DNA from: Rhizobium johnstonii 3841
GTDB taxonomy: Bacteria; Pseudomonadota; Alphaproteobacteria; Rhizobiales; Rhizobiaceae
NCBI RefSeq assembly: GCF_000009265.1
Contig: NC_008380.1
Location: 1,121,501-1,185,500, forward strand
Direction of reading: 5' to 3'
DNA length: 64,000 bases
A program made the translations under genes and the position numbers. This document shows, piece by piece, positions 54,971-63,408 of the stretch. Positions within the stretch are counted from its first letter, which is position 1, and each line of letters starts with the position of its first letter. The notes under the pieces were generated by a model. That model was not told where the DNA came from. It worked only from the letters and a program-made list of their open reading frames with translations, and searched no databases.

Positions 54971-55025
54971 GATCATATTGATATCTTTATAAACATATAG
55001 ATATGATTATGATCATAAAGATATC
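54971..55025. promoter_or_regulatory. AT-rich nested inverted repeats before the MNT gene
   Basis: Outer arms are GATCATA / TATGATC (54971-54977, 55008-55014). A second perfect 11-base pair is GATATCTTTAT (54980-54990) and ATAAAGATATC (55015-55025), and CATATAGATATG lies in the middle. The block ends 14 bases before the start codon at 55040. It is a good candidate operator for the HTH-bearing MNT protein. Confidence 0.72.
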
Positions 55026-55039
55026 TATATGAGGACTTT

Positions 55040-55678
55040 ATGGCGCGACCAAACCCAGAAAGCGCTCTGCGCTTCCCGCTTTCAACAATTTTTGGGACCG
55101 AAGCGAATGTGCGGGTGATGCGGGAATTATCGCTTCACGGCGGGCAATTGAGTGTTGGCAATCTCATCAACAGAACCAAGATATCCCGCCCTCCCATACT
55201 CGCCTCGCTGGCAACCCTCACAAGTTTTCAAATCGTTACCGAAAGTGGAACCGGATATGCCCGTCTTTTTAGTCTCAATCGAGGCTCGCCATTCTATACC
55301 CCAGTGCAAGCCCTGTTCGAGACGGAGGAAAGGCGCTTTGCCGATATCCTTGCCGCAGTGAAAGAATGCGCCTCCCTCTTCGGGGACAAAGTTGTGGCGG
55401 CATGGGTATTTGGCAGCGTCGCGAGGGGAGAAGACAAGGCCTCAAGCGATCTGGACGTGGCGCTCATAGCTGATGCGCCAGACATCGAAACGATACAAAA
55501 CGGAAGCATCGATTTTCTGGCGGCCAAAGGAAAAGAGTTATCCTTCGCGCCATCGATCAACACCCTGTCTATCACTGACTTGAAACGCTTGCGCCAAAGC
55601 GACGATCCCTTATGGAAAGCGTTTCTAAACGAAGGACTGGTAGTGCTTGGACCTCGTCCTGAATCAATTGCGATGTGA
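55040..55678 (+). CDS. HTH-MNT nucleotidyltransferase, antitoxin of an MNT/HEPN pair
   Basis: A 212-residue protein. The N-terminal winged-helix part (about 10-85) has SVGNLINRTKISRPPILASLA, shown to its core. The C-terminal minimal nucleotidyltransferase domain has GSVARGEDKASSDLDVAL (GS 125-126, Asp137, Asp139; the GSx10DxD pattern). In MNT/HEPN modules this protein AMPylates and neutralises the HEPN toxin and represses the operon. It begins behind the nested inverted repeats. The HEPN candidate follows. Confidence 0.8.
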   Translation: MARPNPESALRFPLSTIFGTEANVRVMRELSLHGGQLSVGNLINRTKISRPPILASLATLTSFQIVTESGTGYARLFSLNRGSPFYTPVQALFETEERRFADILAAVKECASLFGDKVVAAWVFGSVARGEDKASSDLDVALIADAPDIETIQNGSIDFLAAKGKELSFAPSINTLSITDLKRLRQSDDPLWKAFLNEGLVVLGPRPESIAM

Positions 55679-55688
55679 AGAGACTGCG

Positions 55689-56108
55689 TTGACCAGAAGT
55701 GGCCCTTCGAAACCCTCTGACGCTCGTCATGGTGCAAATCGCTTGATAATCGCCAGGGGATTTCTGGAATCGGCTAAATTGCAAATCAGCAGTGCTCAAG
55801 CAGGAACACTCGGAAATCCGATTGCTGCGACTGTGGTCAACGCAGCAATCGCCTATACGGATGCACTGACGGCAACCTTCGCAAACAAGATCAATCAAAA
55901 CGATCACGCAGCGGTCATCAAGACGTTGCGAGACGCATTGGGAAATCGACTGCCAAAATCTCAGGAGACCAGGCTAACTCGCATTCTCGGCAACAAAGAC
56001 TTAGCCCAATACGGAGGCCGTTTCATGCTGTTATCCGACGCGGAATCTCTATTCGAGCAGTTGAAGGAATACGCAGAGTGGGTGGAAAATGAGATGATCC
56101 GCCGCTGA
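55689..56108 (+). CDS. HEPN-like toxin candidate of the MNT/HEPN pair
   Basis: A 139-residue all-helical protein with a HEPN-like layout: ANRLIIARGFLESAKLQIS, then AIAYTDALTATFANKINQND and a HAAVIKTLRDAL helix with His. A textbook RxxxxH RNase motif is not obvious, so the assignment rests on helical pattern and position. The start is taken as TTG 55689 with GAAGAGA upstream. A TTG at 55647 overlapping the MNT gene is possible. It ends close to the convergent restriction operon. Confidence 0.6.
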   Translation: MTRSGPSKPSDARHGANRLIIARGFLESAKLQISSAQAGTLGNPIAATVVNAAIAYTDALTATFANKINQNDHAAVIKTLRDALGNRLPKSQETRLTRILGNKDLAQYGGRFMLLSDAESLFEQLKEYAEWVENEMIRR

Positions 56109-56183
56109 CCTAATCTCTACCTAGGCGCTGGTAGTTCGCAATCAGGTTGTCGAGATGCTTGTCATTCCATTCGGATACCGACT

Positions 56184-56543
56184 TCATGCCGTGATCACCC
56201 TGCCTGCCGCCGTCTTCAAAGACAGGCGGAAATGGTAGGGCGTGATCTCCTCGAAAAGCACAACGTCACCCGGCTTGGCGCCGGTTCGGGTAAAGAACTC
56301 ACGCACGAAGATACGATCCTGAAAGAAGGTTCGCGGTCGGCCCTTCTGGTCAGCGGGAACAAAAGTATTGGTTTGCAAGGCGCCGAACTCCAGCCGAACA
56401 AGACGGGGCGCAGGTGTGTGAACACTCGTGCCGCCGAAGACATCCAGCGGAAGCTTGCGGTAGAAGGGCGTGATGTAGATGTGGGGCCGTTTTCCGTTCA
56501 ATGTGAAATTGCCGGCGGTCAGCTCGCTCTCATAAACCGTCAT
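56184..56543 (-). CDS. Small fourth gene of the type I R-M operon, possible DNA/effector-binding pseudobarrel
   Basis: A 119-residue protein, MTVYESELTAGNFTLNGKR to HFRLSLKTAAGRVITA, rich in beta strands. The layout (RHIYITPF, FVPADQKGRPRTFF, FFTRTGAKPGDVVLFEEI) resembles B3/EcoRII-N-type DNA-binding pseudobarrels, in which KPGD-type turns recur. It overlaps the hsdS stop (ATGA), so it is translated with the specificity subunit. Its role is unknown. A helper in sequence recognition or control of restriction is a guess. Confidence 0.55.
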   Translation of the reverse strand: MTVYESELTAGNFTLNGKRPHIYITPFYRKLPLDVFGGTSVHTPAPRLVRLEFGALQTNTFVPADQKGRPRTFFQDRIFVREFFTRTGAKPGDVVLFEEITPYHFRLSLKTAAGRVITA

Positions 56544-57910
56544 GCCGTCTTCCTCCGCCCGCGTTTCGCCTCTGGCGCCGCCTCCCGCTCGGCGCGGATG
56601 CGCTCCAGCAGTTTTTCAGCCGGCTCGTCGTTTTCGTCCTGGGGGACCAGTTCGCCGCGGAAGGCCTTGGCAAGGATCGCCTCGCCCAGCTTGCCCACGA
56701 GGTCCAGCGCGCGCATGGCTTCCGCTGCAAGCCGGTCAGTCATGGCGAAGGCGGATTCGATGCGGTGGACAATTTCCTGTTGTTCTTCAAGAGGAGGAGT
56801 GGGAACGCGCGTTTCACGAACGGTCGAACCGTTTATCTTAGGCATATTTCCGGCGGATCCAGTCGCATTTGCGCGGAAATAAGACCTTGCGGAATCGCTG
56901 TTCAGATAAGTCGCAAGGTATCGCGGGTTCGTTTTTTTATCGTTGACCCTGATCCGCATCATAAGGTCGGGAAAGATAAATTCACCAGGTGGGCCATCGA
57001 AGAGAACCGTCGTACCAAGAAGCTCCAGCGAATTTGCTCGTTGGATAACAATATCATCCGATAGCAACCAGAACTTTGAGTCTTCCGGAAGCGTTTGGTC
57101 GAGATACTTGATCGTGCTTTCATCCAGGCGCAGCCTGCCGCTCGAAGTTGCCGACAATTTGAGCGACTTCAAGCCGCTCACTTTACCATCAGCTTTAGGC
57201 GACCAGCCATTAGATGGACCATGAGAGACAAGCTGGCTGAGCGGCAAGTTCTCCCAAGGAGCCAGTGTCGTCTGTCCGCTACGCCAGTCCTTCGTCAACT
57301 CCCCGCTAAACGCCTTGCTGAGCACGGCCTGCTTGAAGCGGGAGACGAGGATTTCGATGCGGGCGAGTTCGGTGCGGGCGCGGGCGGATTTTGCGTTCAA
57401 CGTATCCAGCTTGGCCACGATGCGCTTTTGCTCATTCAAGGGTGGGAGGGGCAGACTGGTTGTTTCCAGGAATTGCCTGGGGACACGCCGCTGTCCTACC
57501 GCACCCGTCATCGAATGCTCGGCGACTTGCCGATAATTCTTGCGCCGGAGAAAACGCCAAAGGAAGTCGGGTTCAACTGCACCCTTCGATCGGAGAACGT
57601 GAAATTCCGTTGAGCCACACGCCATGCCGTTCGCCAGATCCCGCGCAACAGCAATCTTTCCATTTTCCATGCATGGCGTAATCTTCGCGAATATGACATC
57701 GCGATCAGCAAAATGCGTATACCCCTTCCAAATCTCGGATAAAGGACGAACGACTGATTTGTCGATGATCGCGCCGGTCTCATCGTCGACCGCTGGCATA
57801 GGTACAAAGTTTACGCCAAGCGATTGGTCTACGTCTGGATCATGCTTGGGGTTGAATTGGCATAGCTCTTCCAATGTCGCCTCAACCCACCCCTTTGGCA
57901 GTCCGCTCAT
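56540..57910 (-). CDS. hsdS: Type I restriction-modification specificity subunit HsdS
   Basis: A 456-residue protein with two target-recognition domains (about 1-150 and 205-395) and two conserved helical spacers (LPPLNEQKRIVAKLDTLNAK and TPPLEEQQEIVHRIESAF), the standard HsdS build. It decides which bipartite DNA site the complex methylates and cuts. It overlaps the end of hsdM (ATGA). Both recognition domains look intact. The sequence recognised cannot be predicted by eye. Confidence 0.9.
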   Translation of the reverse strand: MSGLPKGWVEATLEELCQFNPKHDPDVDQSLGVNFVPMPAVDDETGAIIDKSVVRPLSEIWKGYTHFADRDVIFAKITPCMENGKIAVARDLANGMACGSTEFHVLRSKGAVEPDFLWRFLRRKNYRQVAEHSMTGAVGQRRVPRQFLETTSLPLPPLNEQKRIVAKLDTLNAKSARARTELARIEILVSRFKQAVLSKAFSGELTKDWRSGQTTLAPWENLPLSQLVSHGPSNGWSPKADGKVSGLKSLKLSATSSGRLRLDESTIKYLDQTLPEDSKFWLLSDDIVIQRANSLELLGTTVLFDGPPGEFIFPDLMMRIRVNDKKTNPRYLATYLNSDSARSYFRANATGSAGNMPKINGSTVRETRVPTPPLEEQQEIVHRIESAFAMTDRLAAEAMRALDLVGKLGEAILAKAFRGELVPQDENDEPAEKLLERIRAEREAAPEAKRGRRKTA

Positions 57911-59441
57911 TCCGCCGCCTCCGGCAGTTGGTCGTCCAGCTCGGCGGTAAGTGCCTCGATCTCAAGTATGGCGGCCTGCAGATGGCCAAGAATGGCGGCG
58001 GCGATGTCGTCCGGCTCGACGAGGCCTTCTTCTGCCTCTTCCTCCGCCTCACGCAGCCATGAGATATCTAAATTATCGCTGCGCGCGGCGATCTGCGCGC
58101 GAGTGAACTTACGCCAACGGCCAGCCTCACCCTCGTCCGGGCCGCGCTTGGTGCCATAGGGGTCTTTGCCAAAGGCCTGTTCGAAGCCTTCGAAATGGGC
58201 TTCCGTCAGTGGCGTGGTCTTGCCAAATTTCGGCATCTGGGCGCGCAGGTCGTAGATCCACACGGCCTTTGTGTTCCGGTCTCCGTCTTGGCGCGCGTCA
58301 GGAAGATGACATTGGTCTTCACCCCTTGCGCATAGAAAATGCCAGTGGGCAGGCGCAGGATCGTATGTACGTCGCACCAGTCCATCATCATCTGGCGAAG
58401 CTGCCTTCCGCGGCCATCCTCAAAGAGCACATTATCCGGTACGACGATGGCTGCACGGCCGCCGGGCTGTAGCGCGCGAATGCAATGTTCGACGAAGGGA
58501 AGCTGGTAGGAGGAGACGGTGGCGGTGACGGACAGATCGTCGCGCGTCGGCGCGCCGCCCGCCGGGCCGAAGGGCGGGTTGGTGAGGATGAGGTTGGCGC
58601 GGCCGAGCCCCTTGCCCTTGTCGGACAGCGTATCACCCAGATCGACATGGTCGCTGTCAATGTTGTGCAGGTAGAGGTTCATCAAGAGTAGGCGCAGTGT
58701 GCCGGGTACGTTTTCCATGCCATGGAAGGCATGGCGTTTCTGGAACTCCTGCTGCTTCCTGCCGAGATCGAAATAATTGTCCGTGACCGCGCGCATGTAG
58801 CGGTCGGCGGCGATCAGGAAGCCGCCGGTGCCAGCGGCGGGGTCCTGGATCACCTCGCCGGGCTTTGGCTGCATCAGGCGGACCAGAAGCTCGATCAGCA
58901 CGCGCGGGGTAAAATATTGCCCGGCGCCGCGCTTGGTTTCTTCCGCGTTCTTCTGCAGCAGACCTTCATAAAGATCGCCGAACTGGTCGCGGTCCTCGGA
59001 GAACCAGTCGAGCTCGTCGATGGCGGTAACCAGCGTCGTCAGGTTCTGCGGCTCGCGAATGAAGGTGGAGGCATTGTCGAAGATTTCCTGTACCATTTCC
59101 GGAAGCGGGCGGGCATCGGCATAACGCTTGCGCTCATCCGGCGTCGCATTCTCGCCCGGCGGCAGGACGAGCGCGTCATCCTTGCCGAGGCGAGTGCTGA
59201 CCGTACCCAGCGTCACCAGCGTTTTGCGGTAAAGTTCCAGCTTTGCGAGACCGTTTGCTTGAACCAGATCGGCCCAGCGCATGGACCTTGGCAGGCTTCC
59301 CGTCTCGCGGTTGCGCTCAGCCATCATCTTCAGAAACAATAGATAGGTCAGCTCGGTCACATATTGCTGGTAGGTGATGCCGTCCTTCCTGAGCACAGTG
59401 CAGAGGCGCCAGAGTTTCTGGACGATGGCATTGGCATTCAT
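57907..59441 (-). pseudogene. hsdM: Type I methyltransferase subunit HsdM, broken by a frameshift
   Basis: The N-terminal part (59441 down to about 58283) carries the HsdM helical domain, the SAM motif DPAAGTGGFLIAADR and NPPF. After FLTRAKTETG the frame runs into a stop at 58206. The correct continuation, NTKAVWIYDLRAQMPKFGKT, is in the next frame (about 58280 down to 57907), so one base (probably a G in the GGAAC context near 58280) is missing. Together they would give a full-length enzyme. If real, modification and restriction are both off. It starts 65 bases after hsdR and overlaps hsdS. Confidence 0.85.
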
Positions 59442-59506
59442 GACTGTATTCTTTTCTGATCGCGGATCGGTGATGCGTTTGTAGCGGTGGTGGGGCTCTG
59501 GTCAAC

Positions 59507-62500
59507 TCAGGCGGCGGACGATCCCCAAATTGCTTCGTTGAAGGCGTGCAGGACATCGTCCAGTTCGCCGTCGAACTCTTGGGAGATGCGCTTGAAGCCG
59601 CCCTTATCGGCAAAGACACCTTGATCGAGCAGGGTCGGATCGGCCACGGGCTTATCCTTCAGCGCGCGGCCGATGCGGCGCAGCCATTCCTTCTGCTTCT
59701 GAGTCCAGGCGCGTGACTGTTCGATCTTCACGATCGCGTCTTCCACGCGCTTGGCATAGGGGATCAGCGGATCGCCGAGTGCGGCCTGGCGGACGAAGCC
59801 GATAATGTGGGCAGCGATATCGGCGTTGCGAGCCTTGCCATAGGCCGCGCGCAGCATGGCTTCGGAATAGTTCCTCTCATCCAGCAGGCCGGCGAGTTCC
59901 GACAGTTCTTTGCGGGTCAGATCGCGCGGGCGCTGGGTAACGGCAATCAACGCCGGGACCTGATTCATGTTCTCGCGCACGAAGCGCTCGAATCCGGTGA
60001 TGTAGTCCTCCGGCGTGGTGTTCTTGCCGAAGATTTCCTCGATGCGCAGCAGCTCATCTTCATGGGTGGAGATCACCACGCCGTCACCGCCGTCTCCGGT
60101 GTGCACCGGACGGCGCTCCAGAAGGTCGAGCACGCGCGGGTAGGCTTTCAGCCAGTCCTGTAACTCGGGACCGGAGCGGGTGGCAAGTCGCTGCACCGCC
60201 ATTTCCGGCGTCTCGCCCGTATGACGCTTAAAACTTTCGCGGGTTTCGGCATCCATTCGTTTTGTCATTGCGCGCATGCGCACGATAACCTGGCCGGCGA
60301 CCCAGCTCTTGTCCTCGTCTGTTTCCGCCGTGTCGAGATCGGTGACAAGCTGGCCGAGCGACACATCCGGCTTGACGACGACGGGGCGCATGTCCGTCAT
60401 CTCCTGCAGCTCGGCATAAAGATCGACGGCATCGAAGATGCGGAAATACTCCTTGCCGATCTCCGGGCAGAGCCGTGTGGCGCGGCCGATCATCTGGTCG
60501 TAGAGGATACGGCTCTTGACCCTGCGAACGAAGACGAGATTGCAGATTGAGGGCACGTCGATACCCGTCGTCAGCAGATCGACGGTGACTACATATTTCG
60601 GATAGGGATCATTCTTGAACTTCAGGATCAGGTCGTCGGGCTTGTCGACATTGCCGGTGATCTTCGTCACCATCTTGTGCGGAACAGCATCCTTGCCGTG
60701 TTCCTCCTGCAGTTCCTCGATCAGCAGGCGGACGATATCGTCGGCGTGGGCATCGCGGGCGGCGAAGATCAGCGTTTTGCCCGGCTTGCCAGGTGGGATC
60801 TCGGTTGCGATCGCCCGGCAGACGATTCGATTGAAGGACTCCGAATAGACCCGCTTGTTAAAATCGGCGAGATCGTAGTCGAGCGGAACGTCATCTGGCA
60901 GTTCGAAAAGATCGATCTGGCCCGTCTTCCGATCGATAATCTCGACCTCCTCGCCGCCATCGAAATGAATGCCGGCCTCTGAGAGCGCCGTGGTGATGCG
61001 CTTCGGCGGCAGATGATCGTTGAGGTATCCTTCAACGACGGCCTGGCGATAGCCATAGTGGAAGACAGGATGGCCGAAAATCTCGCGGGTGTGCAGCGCC
61101 GGTGTCGCCGTGAGCGCCACCCTCACGGCATCGAAATAATCGAGGATCTGGCGATAGGCCGACTGGTAGTCATCCAGATTCCGGAAGCCGATATCACTTT
61201 CGCGCAGCTCCGCATCGAGTGTATAGCCGCGATGCGCTTCGTCAACGATGATGCAGTCGAAGGTGCCGGGTGTCGGGCGCTTGGCCGGATCCGGTTCGTT
61301 GAGGATGCGGGCGATCAGCGACTGGACGGTCGCGACCTGTACCTGATCTTCGTCTTCTGGAACCTTCTTCTCTAGCGCCGCGACCTTGTAGATCTGGGCG
61401 AAGTTTAGCATGCCTTCGATCTCGGTCGTTTCCAGAGCGTCGTTCGTCTGTTTGCCAAGGGCTTTGCGGTCGACGAGGAAGAGGATGCGGCGGAACCGCT
61501 TGTGCTTAAGAAGCCGGTACATCAGCGCAATGCTGGTGCGCGTCTTGCCCGTGCCGGTCGCCATCGAAACGAGTATCTCGCGCTGGCCCGCGACGATCGC
61601 ATCCTCGATGGCAGCGATCGCCTCTTCCTGATAGGGGCGCATCTTGCCCTTGCCGAAGCTTTCCTCGGCCAAACCTTGGGCGGCTGCGTCGAGATCGGTC
61701 TCCAGAATGTCGAGCAGATCTTTTGGCGAAAACCAAGCCGTGAGTGGCCTCGGATGATTTGTGTTACGGCGCAGGTCGCAAAACCAAATGCCGGACTTGG
61801 TCTGCCACTGGCGGACGAAAGGGCGGCCATTGGTGGCGAAGACGAAGGGCACGCGGAAAGGATCCGCCAGCCCATGCTTCCACGGTCCATCAGAATGGCG
61901 ATGCTCTAGTGGGAGTTCGATAGTCCGGGCATAACGTTCCGCCTGGTTGAGTGTTGACGGCACATCCACGCTCTCGCGCTTTGCCTCAATGACACCGACG
62001 CAGGTAAGCCCGATGAAAAGGGCATAATCGGCTCGTCCGCCCTCTGACGGCCATTCGGCAATTGCGAGGTTCCGCCCTTCCTCCGGCCGCGCGCCCTTCT
62101 GATGCACGAGTGTGCCGCTGTCGGCCTCCCAACCGGCATCGACAAGCTGCACGTCGATGAGGCGGCGGGTTTGTCTTTCATCAAGCTCCAGGCGGCTGGC
62201 GGCCTGGAGGCCGGCCTGCTTGAACTCTAATTGCAGCTGTTGCGGCTGCGCCTCCGCCTGTTTCTGCAGTTCCTCTAGATTCCGAGCGATATCGGCCTGG
62301 TCAGTTTCGAGATCGAGGGCCGTTTTCTCCCAGACAGCACTTTCCTCGGCCCTCTGACGGGCGAGTTCCTCGGCGGCGGCTCGTGCGTTGGCCAGTTCCT
62401 CGGCTGAGGCGTGCGCCGCGGCGAGCTTTGTCTCGGCTTCCTGTACCTGGCGCCGGAGGATATCGAGTTCAGACTGCGTGGCCTGATCCACTTCCTGCGG

Positions 62501-62917
62501 CGATCTGGGCGGCACGAACGGGCCCGGCTTGAAGTTCGGGTCGCGGCCATAGGTCCGCCGATACCAGACACCGAGCGCGCGGCAGAATTTCAGAGCAGAG
62601 AGCGCCTCAGCGGATGAGCCGCCAAAGTCGTGGTTGGCTTTGTTGCCTGCCTTGCGCACCGCATGAAAGATATCGGCCACCTCGCGCGGCAGTACCTGCT
62701 GAGTTGCAAGGCGGCGAAGGAGGTCATGTGTCGTTTCACGGCCGGTAGCATTATAAACGCCGGATAGAGCTGCGATTTCCTTGACCATGTATTCGCCGAA
62801 CTGACGGCTCTTGATCAGCGACGTGTTTGCGTCTTCCGCAAAGAAGCGCTCTGCCAAAACTCCAAGCCGGTGGAGCTCCGGGCTAATCTCTTCAAGATGA
62901 TCAAAATTCGCCGACAA
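59507..62917 (-). CDS. hsdR: Type I restriction endonuclease subunit HsdR
   Basis: A 1136-residue motor/nuclease. An N-terminal DUF4145-like helical domain (about 1-130, SANFDHLEEISPELHRLG) and a coiled coil (about 150-240) precede the PD-(D/E)xK nuclease region (GRADYALF...VIEAKR). The SF2 helicase has Walker A MATGTGKTR and DEAHRGY. The C-terminal domain is of the usual type I kind. The start is taken as TTG 62917, where homologues begin (SANFDHL). GTG 62992 gives 25 more residues that look unlike the family. It is the first gene of the leftward R-M operon and is intact. Confidence 0.9.
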   Translation of the reverse strand: MSANFDHLEEISPELHRLGVLAERFFAEDANTSLIKSRQFGEYMVKEIAALSGVYNATGRETTHDLLRRLATQQVLPREVADIFHAVRKAGNKANHDFGGSSAEALSALKFCRALGVWYRRTYGRDPNFKPGPFVPPRSPQEVDQATQSELDILRRQVQEAETKLAAAHASAEELANARAAAEELARQRAEESAVWEKTALDLETDQADIARNLEELQKQAEAQPQQLQLEFKQAGLQAASRLELDERQTRRLIDVQLVDAGWEADSGTLVHQKGARPEEGRNLAIAEWPSEGGRADYALFIGLTCVGVIEAKRESVDVPSTLNQAERYARTIELPLEHRHSDGPWKHGLADPFRVPFVFATNGRPFVRQWQTKSGIWFCDLRRNTNHPRPLTAWFSPKDLLDILETDLDAAAQGLAEESFGKGKMRPYQEEAIAAIEDAIVAGQREILVSMATGTGKTRTSIALMYRLLKHKRFRRILFLVDRKALGKQTNDALETTEIEGMLNFAQIYKVAALEKKVPEDEDQVQVATVQSLIARILNEPDPAKRPTPGTFDCIIVDEAHRGYTLDAELRESDIGFRNLDDYQSAYRQILDYFDAVRVALTATPALHTREIFGHPVFHYGYRQAVVEGYLNDHLPPKRITTALSEAGIHFDGGEEVEIIDRKTGQIDLFELPDDVPLDYDLADFNKRVYSESFNRIVCRAIATEIPPGKPGKTLIFAARDAHADDIVRLLIEELQEEHGKDAVPHKMVTKITGNVDKPDDLILKFKNDPYPKYVVTVDLLTTGIDVPSICNLVFVRRVKSRILYDQMIGRATRLCPEIGKEYFRIFDAVDLYAELQEMTDMRPVVVKPDVSLGQLVTDLDTAETDEDKSWVAGQVIVRMRAMTKRMDAETRESFKRHTGETPEMAVQRLATRSGPELQDWLKAYPRVLDLLERRPVHTGDGGDGVVISTHEDELLRIEEIFGKNTTPEDYITGFERFVRENMNQVPALIAVTQRPRDLTRKELSELAGLLDERNYSEAMLRAAYGKARNADIAAHIIGFVRQAALGDPLIPYAKRVEDAIVKIEQSRAWTQKQKEWLRRIGRALKDKPVADPTLLDQGVFADKGGFKRISQEFDGELDDVLHAFNEAIWGSSAA

Positions 62918-63084
62918 CTGCTCTACCCAATGCCCGACCCCCGCCTGGCATAGACATGCCACACGTTTTGAGTGCGGGCAAACAACTCCCACAAATTGTG
63001 AAGGGAAATCATTTCTGATGCATTAAAAATGTCTTAGAGCTGAGAACGAACAAATACGACAAGAAGCGATCTTGCCTCTTACGC
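62918..63084. other. Gap before hsdR
   Basis: It holds the hsdR leader (with the alternative GTG start at 62992) and AT-rich sequence around 63005-63060 that could contain the promoter. No gene is seen in it. Confidence 0.4.
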
Positions 63085-63350
63085 GCGCTCCCAGACAGCC
63101 AGACGCCAGTCAAACCCGCAAGCATCCCCGCTAGCGGATCCGGAAAGGCCCGATTGATCTCAGGCGATGCCTTCGCTGTCGCCGATCCAGTATCCGCCGC
63201 CGACCTTGGCGGCGCTGGCATCGCTCGTCAGCCATGTCTGGATGAGATGCTCATATCGGGCGCGCCGCCGCCGCTCGTCTTCGTCGGCGCCCAGCCGGGG
63301 TCGACGGCCAATCCTAGCAAATCGGCGCTCGCCGGCAAATTATCTGGACA
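63085..63350 (-). pseudogene. Remnant of a short-chain dehydrogenase gene (C-terminal part)
   Basis: Three pieces of a typical SDR C-terminus appear in order but in different frames: LGLAVDPGWAPTKTSGGGAPD, then WLTSDASAAKVGGGYWIGDS, then INRAFPDPLAGMLAGLTGV. They are separated by frameshifts and a stop. No N-terminal part with the TGxxxGIG motif is seen. It is a decayed gene between hsdR and the nuclease-like gene, probably part of the older, non-mobile backbone or an earlier insertion. Confidence 0.7.
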
Positions 63351-63408
63351 AGGGCGATAAAGCGAATAGAGATTTCAGTACAATCTGCGGTCACACCTGG
63401 GGCAAATT

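Noticed and set aside
63009..63360. Two short opposing frames between hsdR and the nuclease-like gene as real genes
   Set aside because: The leftward one contains pieces of a decayed SDR C-terminus, and the rightward one is its antisense.
54855..63408. Duplicate of the tRNA-Gln 3' end as a right attachment site
   Set aside because: No second copy of the T-arm/acceptor sequence was found within the window. It could lie beyond 64000.
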